Shown here piece after piece: positions 33,270 to 42,212 of a DNA stretch of 55,581 nt. The position numbers and the translations under genes were made by a program. The stretch is from an uncultured Porphyromonadaceae bacterium (GTDB lineage: Bacteria; Bacteroidota; Bacteroidia; Bacteroidales; Muribaculaceae), in the NCBI GenBank assembly GCA_900541865.1, contig UQLO01000017.1, positions 1-55,581 of the forward strand, written 5' to 3'. Under the pieces are notes generated by a model. The model had not been told where the DNA came from and did not search any database. It saw only the letters and a program-made list of their open reading frames with translations. The first letter of the stretch is position 1, and each line of letters starts with the position of its first letter.

Positions 33270-35030
33270 ATGAAAAAAATATATTTAATGGGTGTCGCCG
33301 GCTTGATGGCTGCAAGCTTCGCAAGCTGCGACGACTTCCTGGACGACAACCGCTACCCGCTGTCCGATCAGATAGCTAACGCGGCTTTCTGGAACAACCC
33401 CAACAACGTACAGGGCCAGATCAACTACTTCTACGAAGACTTCCTGGGCTACGGCAACAGCAGCGGCGCCGGCGACTTCTACTTCAAGTACCTCAGCGAC
33501 GACCAGGCTCAGGGCACCAGCGAAGCTTTCGTTAAGCAGTGGACGTTTACAAACATTCCCACCAAGGCGGATGCTTGGAACGACCCCTACATCGAGATTC
33601 GCCGCGCCAACCTCATCATCGAGGGTGTGGCCAACAGCACCATGGCCCAGTCGGACCGCGATAACTTCACCGCTATCGCCCGCATGATGCGCGGCTACCA
33701 GTACTATCTGCTGGTTCGTGCTTACGGCGACGTGCCTCTGATTGAGAAAGCTCTCGACCCCGTCGACGAAGCCGAACTCTTCGGTCCGCGCACTCCCCGC
33801 AACACCGTGATGGACTTCGCTATCGATGACCTCACCTACGCTTGCGAAAACATCGCCACTACAGCTTCCAAGAACGCATTCAGCTCCGACCTCGCAAAGG
33901 CCATCAAAACCGAGCTTTGCCTCTTCGAGGCTTCCTACGCCCGCTACCACGCAAAGGACGAAGCCCGCGCTCAGAAGTACTACACCGAGGTTGTCAACGT
34001 GGCAGCACCCCTCGTGGCCAAATATCCCATCGGTGATGACTACCACGCTGTCTACAACTCCTTCCGCGCAGCCCTGAGCAGCAACTCCGAAATCATCTTC
34101 ATGAAAGAGTATGAACCGGACGTGCTGATGCACTGCACCGTGGACTACACCAGCTCCTCCAGCCCCGTGGCCGGTATGACCAAGGACGCTTTCGACGCAT
34201 ACCTCTTCCGCGACGGCAAACCTCTGGCCCTCACTTCGCTCAACCGTAGCGATGTGGGCAAGCAGTTCCCCCGCATGGCCGCCGACGGCAAAACTCAGCT
34301 TAAGGACGACAAGGGCAACCCGCTGTTCAACTACTCCATCCTTGAGCCTCTGAGCGTTCGCGACGGTCGTCTGATGGCCATCACCGACACCGCCGTGTAC
34401 TACGACGGTCTCCAGTATCAGCGCCCCAACTCCATGCTGATGACTTCTCTCACCGGCTATGGCGTGAACAAGTTCAACAACCCGGCAATGCCCGAGAGCT
34501 ACACCACTACTATCAAGAACTACACTTGCGCTCCCATCTACTGGGGTGCTTACATCGCTATGAACCTTGTTGAGGCTAAGGCTGAGCTCGGCACTCTTAC
34601 CGACGCTGACCTCACCAACACCATGAACAAGCTGATGGCCCGTGCAGATCTTCCCAACGTGACTGTGGCCTCCATGACCGCCATGAACGACCCGGCCAAC
34701 AACATGGGCGTTTCCAGCCTTATTTGGGAAGTTCGTCGCTGCCGTCGCTGCGAGTTCATCTTCGACAAGGCCATCCGCTACTGGGACCTCGTTCGCTGGC
34801 ATCAGCTCGAGCTCCTCGACACTCAGAAGCACCCCAACATCGGTCTTGGTGCAAACGTGTCGGCTGCTCCCGTTGCCGTTGCCAACGTAAACGGCTATCT
34901 CAACGCCATTGGCAATACTTCCCGCGTGTTCACCGCTCGTGAATACTTCTATCCCGTGCCCAGCGGTCAGATTCAGCTTAACTCTGCTCTGACTCAGAAC
35001 CCGGGCTGGGCAAGTGAAGACGAAGACTAA
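33270..35030 (+). CDS. SusD/RagB-type surface lipoprotein
   Basis: A 586-residue outer-membrane lipoprotein that caps the SusC channel and binds ligand. The signal peptide ends in a lipobox FASC with acylated Cys 20, followed by the acidic DDFLDD typical of surface-exported lipoproteins. SusD signatures include IRRANLIIEGV, ARMMRGYQYYLLVRAYGDVPL and VRRCRRCEFIFDKAIRYWDL. It forms an operon with SusC (18-bp gap), and a terminator follows. Confidence 0.95.
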   Translation: MKKIYLMGVAGLMAASFASCDDFLDDNRYPLSDQIANAAFWNNPNNVQGQINYFYEDFLGYGNSSGAGDFYFKYLSDDQAQGTSEAFVKQWTFTNIPTKADAWNDPYIEIRRANLIIEGVANSTMAQSDRDNFTAIARMMRGYQYYLLVRAYGDVPLIEKALDPVDEAELFGPRTPRNTVMDFAIDDLTYACENIATTASKNAFSSDLAKAIKTELCLFEASYARYHAKDEARAQKYYTEVVNVAAPLVAKYPIGDDYHAVYNSFRAALSSNSEIIFMKEYEPDVLMHCTVDYTSSSSPVAGMTKDAFDAYLFRDGKPLALTSLNRSDVGKQFPRMAADGKTQLKDDKGNPLFNYSILEPLSVRDGRLMAITDTAVYYDGLQYQRPNSMLMTSLTGYGVNKFNNPAMPESYTTTIKNYTCAPIYWGAYIAMNLVEAKAELGTLTDADLTNTMNKLMARADLPNVTVASMTAMNDPANNMGVSSLIWEVRRCRRCEFIFDKAIRYWDLVRWHQLELLDTQKHPNIGLGANVSAAPVAVANVNGYLNAIGNTSRVFTAREYFYPVPSGQIQLNSALTQNPGWASEDED

Positions 35031-35051
35031 AAAACATTCTGAGTGAATAAC

Positions 35052-35085
35052 ATCGGGGGCGCATAATCTGCGTCCCCGATTTTTT
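35052..35085 (+). terminator. Rho-independent terminator after SusD
   Basis: ATCGGGGGCGCA pairs with TGCGTCCCCGAT around a short loop, followed by TTTTT. It ends 9 bp before the next ATG, so the phosphoesterase gene probably gets reduced read-through. Confidence 0.85.
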
Positions 35086-35094
35086 AAGACCTAT

Positions 35095-36663
35095 ATGAAC
35101 AAGACACAATTATTGACCCTCTTCGCTTTGACCGCCGTCAGCTCATCGGCAACCGCCGGCTTGGTGACCGGACGTGTGGCCGATACCTCCGGGCAAGGAA
35201 TGGCCGGTATCCCGGTCAGCGACGGCTATGAAATTGTCGTCACCGACGCCGACGGCCGCTACCGCATCGACAGCGAAAAGACTCTCGGACTGGTCTTCAT
35301 TACCACCCCCACCGGCTATCAGCCTGCCACCACTCACGGTAATCGCCCCGATTTCTGGCGACTGCTGACCACACCCGCCGACGAACCCGAAACAGCAGAC
35401 TTTGTCCTTGAGCCTACCGACGACAGCAAATTTGCCTTCCTTGCTTTGGCCGACAATCAAATCAGCAACCGACATGGCGAAGTCAATATGTTCACCTCTA
35501 CGACAGTTCCGGATGTCAATGCCACCCTCGACAGCCTCCGGGCTGCCGGCTACGACCCATTCGTGATTCTTCTGGGCGACCAAGCGCACGACTGCTATTG
35601 GAAAGCCAACCGCTACGGGCTGCCGCAGGCTTATTCCGACATTGAGCGCATAAACGCCCGAGTTTACAGCGTAATGGGCAACCACGACCATGATCCCACG
35701 GCCATGAACGACATCGATGCCGGTGCGGAATGGCGTCGTTTTGTCGGGCCCGAATACTATTCGTTCAACAAAGGCGGTGTGCACTTCATCGTTCTCGATG
35801 ATGAAGAAATTGTCGAAAACGGCCCATTGCTGAGTCAGGACGGCGAGTGCGTCTACAAAAACAAAATACGCGAACCCCAGATGGAATGGCTCAAAGCGGA
35901 CCTGGCCCTTGTTCCGAAGGAAACTCCTATACTGCTTGCCATTCACGCACCGCTTCTGCCCTCGCCGGGTATGGAGGCCGACTACCGACTCGTCAACGGC
36001 GCCGACCTTCACGAGCTGCTCCGTGACCGACAAAACATCGAAATTATATCCGGTCACACTCATATAAGTTATGCCGCGGAGAAAGAAAATCTCCACGAAA
36101 CCAACTACGGCGCCGTCTGCGGCTCTTGGTGGCTCACAGCCCGCGTAGATCTCGGCAACAAAAACAACCTCTGCCGCGAAGGTACCCCCTCCGGGTATGC
36201 TGTCTGGGAGCGCCAAAACGATACCTGGTCAAACATTTTCAAAGGCACCGGCTTCCCGAAAGACTATCAATTCCGGGCTTACGACCTAAACACTATTGTG
36301 GTCGACAATGAGCAGCTTGCCGCCGAGTTTCTGCCCGGCCGCGAAAAATCTAACGAGGTGCTGGTCAACGTTTGGAGCTACGGACCCGGGTGGAAGGTGG
36401 AAATGTCGGAAAACGGCACTCCGCTGGAAGTGGAACGCGTCCGCTCAAAAGACCCGTTGTTCCTTCTCACCGGTCCGGTGCCCTACCTCGCGCTCGGCAA
36501 CGAACTGATTGGCACTGTTCGCCCGGTATGGTCATGGCATATGTTCAAGGCCAAAGCTTCCGCACCCGATACTCCGGTAACCATCAAGGTCACCGACCGC
36601 GAAGGGCGAGTGTACACCAAGGTTTTCGAACGTCCTGCAACACTCGACATTCACAATCCCTGA
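35095..36663 (+). CDS. Secreted calcineurin-like phosphoesterase with flanking beta domains
   Basis: A 522-residue exported metallophosphoesterase (signal peptide about 1-21). Three parts: an N-terminal carboxypeptidase-regulatory-like domain (about 22-105), a calcineurin domain (about 110-360) and a C-terminal beta domain (about 365-520), the MetallophosN/MetallophosC layout of Bacteroidetes. Metal ligands are ADNQ, GDQAHD, GNHDHD, IHAP and SGHTH. The first motif is D-x-Q rather than D-x-H, as in related ADPQ-type enzymes. Substrate unknown. It directly follows the SusCD pair after a terminator. Confidence 0.88.
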   Translation: MNKTQLLTLFALTAVSSSATAGLVTGRVADTSGQGMAGIPVSDGYEIVVTDADGRYRIDSEKTLGLVFITTPTGYQPATTHGNRPDFWRLLTTPADEPETADFVLEPTDDSKFAFLALADNQISNRHGEVNMFTSTTVPDVNATLDSLRAAGYDPFVILLGDQAHDCYWKANRYGLPQAYSDIERINARVYSVMGNHDHDPTAMNDIDAGAEWRRFVGPEYYSFNKGGVHFIVLDDEEIVENGPLLSQDGECVYKNKIREPQMEWLKADLALVPKETPILLAIHAPLLPSPGMEADYRLVNGADLHELLRDRQNIEIISGHTHISYAAEKENLHETNYGAVCGSWWLTARVDLGNKNNLCREGTPSGYAVWERQNDTWSNIFKGTGFPKDYQFRAYDLNTIVVDNEQLAAEFLPGREKSNEVLVNVWSYGPGWKVEMSENGTPLEVERVRSKDPLFLLTGPVPYLALGNELIGTVRPVWSWHMFKAKASAPDTPVTIKVTDREGRVYTKVFERPATLDIHNP

Positions 36664-36677
36664 CAACAAGCTATGAA

Positions 36678-36714
36678 AAAGGGCGCGTTCGGCTTCGGAC
36701 GCGCCTTTTTTTGC
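36678..36714 (+). terminator. Terminator after the phosphoesterase gene
   Basis: AAAAAGGGCGCGT and ACGCGCCTTTTTT pair around a short loop, followed by a T tract; located 15 bp after the stop. Confidence 0.85.
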
Positions 36715-36722
36715 GGGTTTGT

Positions 36723-36754
36723 TTTGCGCGGGTTGTCGGGTTTGTGTAATTTTG
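36723..36754 (+). promoter_or_regulatory. Promoter of the amidase-serB operon
   Basis: -33 TTTG at 36723-36726 and -7 TAATTTTG at 36747-36754, with 20 bp spacing. Because it lies inside the longer in-frame reading from 36673, it fixes the amidase start at ATG 36784. Confidence 0.8.
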
Positions 36755-36783
36755 CATACGCAACAGCTATACTGACTCTGACT

Positions 36784-38256
36784 ATGAAGAAAATGCTTGC
36801 CTTAGTGGCAGCGGCGGCCACGGTGGCCGCCGGGTGGTGCGCCGACGGCCCTGCTCTGCGCATGCTCCGCGCCGACGGCCGCACCGACACCGTTTCTACC
36901 GCTCGCTACTATCTGATCGGCATCACCGAGCCGGGCGCCACGGCGCTGGTCGACGGCTCCGACTGCCACGTCTACCGCACGGGTTGCTTCGGCACGGAGC
37001 TGACACTCGCGCCGGGCGAAAACACGGCCAAGGTTGCCGTGGCAAAGGATGGCGCCACCACAGGGCGCACGGTGAAGATTTTCTACGATCCCGACCGTCG
37101 CCGACCCGCCGAAAACGCCGTGGCGCCCCTTGTGGAGCTGCCTGGGCCGCTCGCTGTGGTCTCCAAAGCCGGCGCTTACCTTCAGCACGGCAATGCCGCA
37201 GACCGTCTGGGAGGCTCGAAGATGAATTTCATTCCTGAAGGCATCGAATTTGTGGCCGTGGCCGCCAACGACCGCCTCTACCGCGTCATGCTCGGCCAAA
37301 ACGATTGGGCATACCTTCCCCGCGAGTACGCCGACGAGGCCGGCGAGGCCCCGCAGGCCTACGACCGGGCCGTTACCACCGGCTCTATATCCGTGGCCAA
37401 CGTCGGCCGCACAGACCGCATCGTGGTTGCCCTCCCCAAACGCCTGCCCTACTACACGCGCACCGAAATCGACCCCTCCACCATACTCATCACCCTCTAC
37501 GGCGCCACGGACAACTCCAACTGGCTTACCCAGCGGAGCACGCCGGCGATGATCGACTTCGTCGACCTTCGCCGCGAGGGCCCCGACAAACTCACACTGG
37601 TCGTTCGCCTGCGCGAAGAGTATTCATGGGGCTACACCGTTGGCTACGACGGCACCAATCTCACCGTCGACGTTCGCCACCGGCCGGCCTCGCTGGCCCT
37701 GAGCGACCTCACCATAGGCCTCGACGCCGGCCATGGCGGCGAATACCCCGGCGCACGCTCACCGTCGGGGCTGACGGAGAAGGAAGTGAACCTCGACATC
37801 GTGCTCAAGGCTGCCGAAATGCTGCGCAGCCGTGGTGCCCGCGTGGTGCTCACCCGCGAGGGCGACACCGGTCCGAGCATGGCCGAGCGCAAGCGCATAT
37901 GGCTCGAAGGCGGCGTAGACCTGGCCGTGAGCGTGCACAACAACTCATCGGGCAATCCGCTCGTTCCCATGGGCACCAGCGCCTACTACAAACACATCGC
38001 CAACCGCGCCCTTGCCGCCAGCCTCCACCGGGCCATGCTCTCTATGGGCCTGGAAGACTTCGGCCTCACCGGCAACTTCAATTTCTCGCTCAACGGCCCC
38101 ACCGACTATCCCAACGCCCTGGTGGAAGTGCTCTTCATGTCGTCGCTGCCCGAAGAAGAGCTCCTTGCCGACCCGGATTACCGCACCGAGCTGGCCCGAC
38201 ACATCGTCGAAGGCATCTGCGACTATCTCCGCCAAGTAGAAGAAAGCATCCAATAA
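36784..38256 (+). CDS. N-acetylmuramoyl-L-alanine amidase (Amidase_3)
   Basis: A 490-residue exported peptidoglycan hydrolase that cuts the amide between MurNAc and L-Ala. After a signal peptide (about 1-19), residues ~20-300 form beta-rich, AMIN/SH3-like targeting regions. The C-terminal zinc amidase domain (about 318-485) has the zinc ligands in GLDAGHGG, TEKEVNLD and VSVHNNSS and the catalytic Glu in LVEVLFMS. Likely role in septal or daughter-cell separation. serB starts 5 bp downstream, an unusual functional pairing. Confidence 0.93.
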   Translation: MKKMLALVAAAATVAAGWCADGPALRMLRADGRTDTVSTARYYLIGITEPGATALVDGSDCHVYRTGCFGTELTLAPGENTAKVAVAKDGATTGRTVKIFYDPDRRRPAENAVAPLVELPGPLAVVSKAGAYLQHGNAADRLGGSKMNFIPEGIEFVAVAANDRLYRVMLGQNDWAYLPREYADEAGEAPQAYDRAVTTGSISVANVGRTDRIVVALPKRLPYYTRTEIDPSTILITLYGATDNSNWLTQRSTPAMIDFVDLRREGPDKLTLVVRLREEYSWGYTVGYDGTNLTVDVRHRPASLALSDLTIGLDAGHGGEYPGARSPSGLTEKEVNLDIVLKAAEMLRSRGARVVLTREGDTGPSMAERKRIWLEGGVDLAVSVHNNSSGNPLVPMGTSAYYKHIANRALAASLHRAMLSMGLEDFGLTGNFNFSLNGPTDYPNALVEVLFMSSLPEEELLADPDYRTELARHIVEGICDYLRQVEESIQ

Positions 38257-38261
38257 CCCAT

Positions 38262-39491
38262 ATGACCGACATCGAACTTATCCTCGTCAACATAGCCGGG
38301 CAAGACCGTCCCGGCGTCACCTCCGCACTCACCGAAATACTCGCCCGGCACAATGCCTCCATCCTCGACATCGGCCAGGCCGACATACACCACTCTCTCT
38401 CTCTGGGCATTCTCTTCAAGACCACTTCGGCGCGCTCCGGCGACATCATGAAGGACCTGCTCTTCAAGTGCTACGAGCTCAACGTAACAATCCGCTTCAC
38501 CCCCGTCAGCGTCGAAGACTACGAGGCCTGGGTGAACCGCCAGGGCAAGAACCGCTGGATTATCACCATACTCGGCCGACGGCTCACCGCACGCCACATC
38601 GCCGCCGTTACCGACGAAATAGCCCGCCAGCAACTCAACATCGACGGCATACAGCGCCTCACCGGGCGCCAGCCCTTGGGCGAGGACGAGCAGCCCCGCA
38701 CCAAGAGCTGCGTGGAGTTCAGTGTGCGCGGCAACCCTCTGGACGTCAACTCCATGCGCGCACGCTTCCTTGAGCTCAGCCAGCGCGAGGAGTTCGACAT
38801 CTCGCTGCAGGAGGACAACGTGTTCCGGCGCTGCCGCCGCCTGATATGCTTCGACATGGACTCCACCCTGATCGAAACCGAAGTCATCGACGAGCTCGCC
38901 GACCGCGCCGGCGTAGGACCCGAGGTGCGCGCAATCACCGAGAGCGCCATGCGCGGCGAAATCGACTTCTGCGAGAGCTTCAAGCGTCGCGTCGCCCTGC
39001 TCAAAGGCCTCGACGAGAGCGTGATGCACGACATCGCCGTAAACCTACCCATCACCGAGGGCTTCGAGCGCATGATGGCCGTGCTCAAACGCACCGGCTA
39101 CAAGACGGCCATCCTCTCGGGCGGTTTCACCTACTTCGGCAACTACCTCAAGGAGCGCTTCGGATTTGACTACGTCTACGCCAACGAGCTCGAAATAGAG
39201 GACGGCAAGCTCACCGGACGCTACCTGGGCGACATCGTCGACGGCAAGCGCAAAGCCGAGCTCCTTCGCATAATAGCCCAAGTCGAAAAAATCAACATCG
39301 CCCAGACCATAGCCGTCGGCGACGGCGCCAACGACCTCCCCATGCTTGCCACCGCCGGCCTCGGCATCGCCTTCCACGCCAAACCCAAAGTGAAGCAGAC
39401 CGCCCGCCAGAGCATCTCCACCATCGGCCTCGACGGCGTGCTCTACTTCCTAGGCTTCAAAGACTCCTTCATCCAAGAAGGCAAAAAGTAA
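38262..39491 (+). CDS. serB: Phosphoserine phosphatase with N-terminal ACT domains
   Basis: A 409-residue cytoplasmic enzyme: final step of serine synthesis, O-phosphoserine to L-serine. Residues ~1-180 hold two ACT-like regulatory domains (NIAGQDRPGVTSALTEILA; ITILGRRLTARHIAAVTDEI). The HAD phosphatase domain has DMDSTLIE with the nucleophile Asp, LSGGFTYFG and GDGANDLPML. ACT domains in SerB proteins bind amino acids and suggest feedback control. ATG 38262, 5 bp after the amidase stop, fits the first ACT domain; the frame remains open far upstream across the amidase gene without homology. Confidence 0.95.
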   Translation: MTDIELILVNIAGQDRPGVTSALTEILARHNASILDIGQADIHHSLSLGILFKTTSARSGDIMKDLLFKCYELNVTIRFTPVSVEDYEAWVNRQGKNRWIITILGRRLTARHIAAVTDEIARQQLNIDGIQRLTGRQPLGEDEQPRTKSCVEFSVRGNPLDVNSMRARFLELSQREEFDISLQEDNVFRRCRRLICFDMDSTLIETEVIDELADRAGVGPEVRAITESAMRGEIDFCESFKRRVALLKGLDESVMHDIAVNLPITEGFERMMAVLKRTGYKTAILSGGFTYFGNYLKERFGFDYVYANELEIEDGKLTGRYLGDIVDGKRKAELLRIIAQVEKINIAQTIAVGDGANDLPMLATAGLGIAFHAKPKVKQTARQSISTIGLDGVLYFLGFKDSFIQEGKK

Positions 39492-40037
39492 GCTCCAAGG
39501 AGGGCGAGCTTACGGCTCGCAAGCCGCGAAAGGCGCCAAGTAGGGCGAGCTTCCAGCTCGCAAGCCGCGAAAGGCACCCGCAAGGCATTGAAAAAGAACC
39601 CCGTAGGGATTCAATAATGTAGCGCGGGGCGACAGCCCCGGGATATATCGATCTATTAGATATCAGCGACCCCGTCAGGGGTCGAACCTCCGCGAAAGTG
39701 CGGACCGTGTTCGACCACCTGACGGGGTCGCCGTTTCCGGTGGTGTGTATTTTCCGGGGGCTGTCGCCCCCGGCTACCTTATTAAACCCCTACGGGGTTA
39801 TCCTTCTATCGGCGCGGAGCGGCATCCCGTTGGGATGCACGATATCGGCCGTTTTTTTCCGACGGATGAATCCGTCGGCTAACATAAAGCGGGGCGGCGT
39901 TGCCGCCCTTTCGGCCGGGCGCCTTTCGCGGCTTGCGAGCTGGAAGCTCGCCCTCCTTGGGCCCTTTCGCGGCTTGCGAGCTGGAAGCTCGCCCTCCTTG
40001 GGCGCCTCTCGCGGCTTGCGAGCCGGATGAAGGGCCC
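39492..40037. repeat. Mirror-ordered cluster of REP-like palindromes
   Basis: Between the convergent serB and GH97 genes lie many short GC palindromes of different sequence, the left set repeated in reverse order and orientation on the right. A 33-bp segment at 39542-39574 is exactly complementary to both 39922-39954 and 39963-39995 (period 41), with related copies at 39501-39533 and 40005-40024. Also paired: AACCCCGTAGGG (39598) with 39788-39799; GGGGCGACAGCCCC (39626) with 39757-39770; GCGACCCCGTCAGGGGTCG (39666) with 39709-39731. The centre is CCGCGAAAGTGCGG. Unpaired hairpins on the right are GCATCCC/GGGATGC, CCGACGGAT/ATCCGTCGG and GGGCGGC/GCCGCCC. No open gene or transposase is present. 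Confidence 0.9.
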
Positions 40038-40072
40038 GCATTTTAAATTCTACATTCTACATTTTACATTTT
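40038..40072 (-). repeat. Post-stop heptanucleotide repeat after GH97
   Basis: Reading the minus strand from 2 bp after the GH97 TGA, five 7-bp units follow: AAAATGT, AAAATGT, AGAATGT, AGAATTT, AAAATGC. A GC-rich GGGCCC comes next. Same position and period as the repeats at 6981 and 25186, different sequence. Confidence 0.8.
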
Positions 40073-40074
40073 CC

Positions 40075-42198
40075 TCAGTCGAGGGGCTTGATGGCGATGG
40101 CGAAGCCGCCTCCGGGGGCTGCCTTGAGGCGCAGGCGGCTGGAAGCCGTTATGCGCTTGGTGGTGATTTTGTAGGCCTGAGGATTGGTGAGGTAATGGGC
40201 GTCGGGTGCGTCGGCGTAGATTGTGGCTTCGTAGCGACGGCCGTCGTCGAGGAAGCTGAGGTCGAGGTTCGACTCGTGGCCGTTTTCACCGGCGGTGCAT
40301 CCCACGAACCAATCGTCGGTGCCTTTTGCCTTTCGCGCCGCCACGATGTACTGCCCGGGCTCAGCCTCGAGGTAGCGGCTCTCGTCCCAGTCGACGGCAA
40401 CGTCCTTGATGAACTGGAAAGCGTCCATAAATCGCTCGTAGACCTCGGGGAGGTCTGCGGCCATTTGCAGAGGGCTGTACATGGTTACGTAGAGGGCGAG
40501 TTGGCGCGCCAGAGTGCTGTTGACGTGGCCTTGGCTTTCGGGGTTCACCTTCTTCATGTCCATTTCGAAGAGGCCGGGAGTGTAGTCCATGGGGCCGCCC
40601 TGAAGGCGCGTGAAGGGCAGCACGGTGGTGTGTGAGGGCTTGTTGCCGGCAAAGGCTTCGTACTCCGAGCCGCGGGCGCTCTCGTTGCCGATAAGGTTGG
40701 GATAAGTGCGGCAGAGGCCTGTTGGGCGCGTTGCTTCGTGGGCATTGACCATGATGTGGTGCTTTGCAGCCTCAGTGACGGCATAGAGATAGTGGTTGTT
40801 GAGCCACTGGCCGTAGTGATGCTCGCCGCGGGGAATCATATTGCCCACATAGCCGCTTTTGACGGAGTTGTAGCCGTAGCGTTCCATCAAGGAGTATGCG
40901 GCCTCCATATGGCGCTCGTAGTTGCGGACCGAGCCGGAGGTTTCGTGGTGCATCATCAGTCGTACACCCTTTGAGTGGGCGTAGTCGTTGAGCATATCAA
41001 TGTCGAAATCGGGATATGGGGTCTGGAAGTCGAAGACATAGTCCTTGGAGTGCCCGAACCAGTCCTCCCAACCCACGTTCCAGCCTTCGACGAGGACCTG
41101 GTCGAAGCCGTGCTCGGCAGCGAAGTCGATGTAGCGCTTCACGTTGTCGTTGTTGGCCGGATGTTGGCCGTGGGGGGTGGTGCCGGAATAGTCGAGCGAG
41201 CTGAGCTTCACCGAAGGCAGGTCGAAGGTGTATGACCACTGCTTTCCTCCGCCTATCATTTCCCACCACACGCCGACGTACTTGACGGGCTTAATCCACG
41301 AAGTGTCGTCGTAGGCGCAAGGGTCGTTGAGGTTGAGGATTAGGTTGGAGGCGAGCATATCGCGGGCGTCGTCGCTGACAATAACCGTACGCCACGGGGA
41401 GTGACACGGGGTCTGGAGGTGGCCCTTGTTGCCCTGGGCGTCCGGGGTGAGCCACGACTCGAACACCATCGTTGAGTCGTCCAGATTGAGGTGCATGCAA
41501 GAGTAGTCGACCAGAGCTGCCTCGTGGAGGTTGATGTAGAGGCCGTCGTCGGTCTTCATCTGCAGCGAGGTCTGCACACCCGTGGGCGAGAACTGGGTCT
41601 GGGAGGCGTTGGAGCATATGGCGTCCTCCATGAGGGAGCGGATTTCGGAGAGTCGACTTTCGGTGTAGTCGTACTCCTGTGTGTCGTAGTCGCCGGCAAT
41701 CCACCAGGCGGTGTGGTCACCTGCCATTGCGAACTGCGAATGCTCCTCCTTGATGATAAAGTAGGTGAGCACACCGTCCTGGGGAAATTCGTAGCGGAAG
41801 CCGATGCCGTCGTCGTAGACGCGGAACCGCACATTCATCTTGCGGTAGCATCGGGGCTGGTCCATCTTGAGGAGCAGCTCGTTGTAGTGGTTGCGGATTG
41901 AGCTGTTCTCGCCCCAAACGGGGTGCCAGGTTTCGTCGAAGGTCGACGTTTCGACGGCCGTTTGGCAGAAGCCGTCCATCATGTCGGGTCCGTCGGCGAG
42001 CTGCAGGCCCAGCCGCGAGGGCAGAATAACGTCTTTGCCGTTGAAAGTCAAGGAGTAGACAGGCACACTGTCGACCACCTCCGCCGTAAGGACTATATTG
42101 CCGGAGGGAGAGCTGATTTGTGCTGCGTGGGCTTGGCCGAAGGCGCAGCCCAAACCTGCGATGGCAAATGCCATCGCAGAGAGGCTCGAGTATTTCAT
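40075..42198 (-). CDS. GH97 alpha-glucosidase, SusB-type
   Basis: A 707-residue exported enzyme (signal peptide about 1-26): N-terminal beta-sandwich, central (beta/alpha)8 barrel, C-terminal sandwich. E419 (HHETSG), E488 (NAHEATRP), E506 (GNESARG) and E512 (GSEYEAF) line up at a constant offset of 20 with SusB residues E439, E508, E526 and E532 as I recall them. It therefore has the inverting-mechanism glutamates and calcium ligands rather than the Asp nucleophile of retaining GH97 alpha-galactosidases. Role: release of glucose from imported alpha-gluco-oligosaccharides in the periplasm. It is last gene of the SusC-D-E-GH27-GH97 operon, 14 bp after the GH27-like gene. Confidence 0.93.
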   Translation of the reverse strand: MKYSSLSAMAFAIAGLGCAFGQAHAAQISSPSGNIVLTAEVVDSVPVYSLTFNGKDVILPSRLGLQLADGPDMMDGFCQTAVETSTFDETWHPVWGENSSIRNHYNELLLKMDQPRCYRKMNVRFRVYDDGIGFRYEFPQDGVLTYFIIKEEHSQFAMAGDHTAWWIAGDYDTQEYDYTESRLSEIRSLMEDAICSNASQTQFSPTGVQTSLQMKTDDGLYINLHEAALVDYSCMHLNLDDSTMVFESWLTPDAQGNKGHLQTPCHSPWRTVIVSDDARDMLASNLILNLNDPCAYDDTSWIKPVKYVGVWWEMIGGGKQWSYTFDLPSVKLSSLDYSGTTPHGQHPANNDNVKRYIDFAAEHGFDQVLVEGWNVGWEDWFGHSKDYVFDFQTPYPDFDIDMLNDYAHSKGVRLMMHHETSGSVRNYERHMEAAYSLMERYGYNSVKSGYVGNMIPRGEHHYGQWLNNHYLYAVTEAAKHHIMVNAHEATRPTGLCRTYPNLIGNESARGSEYEAFAGNKPSHTTVLPFTRLQGGPMDYTPGLFEMDMKKVNPESQGHVNSTLARQLALYVTMYSPLQMAADLPEVYERFMDAFQFIKDVAVDWDESRYLEAEPGQYIVAARKAKGTDDWFVGCTAGENGHESNLDLSFLDDGRRYEATIYADAPDAHYLTNPQAYKITTKRITASSRLRLKAAPGGGFAIAIKPLD

Positions 42199-42212
42199 TG
42201 GGAATTAGCTTA

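Noticed and set aside
36673..36783. Longer N-terminus for the amidase
   Set aside because: It spans the terminator and the -33/-7 promoter; the signal peptide starts at 36784.
37305..38261. Open frame extending serB upstream through the amidase gene
   Set aside because: Arg/His/Pro-rich nonsense in the wrong frame of a confirmed gene; the ACT domain begins exactly at ATG 38262.
39501..40024. CRISPR array
   Set aside because: The 41-bp-period units are adjacent palindromes in both orientations without uniform spacers, and no cas genes are present.
39698..40030. 110-codon open frame in the palindrome cluster
   Set aside because: It consists of the repeats themselves; the product is repetitive and has no start context.
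40075..42198. Retaining GH97 alpha-galactosidase
   Set aside because: The glutamates of the inverting SusB type are all present at constant offset, so the alpha-glucosidase reading is preferred.
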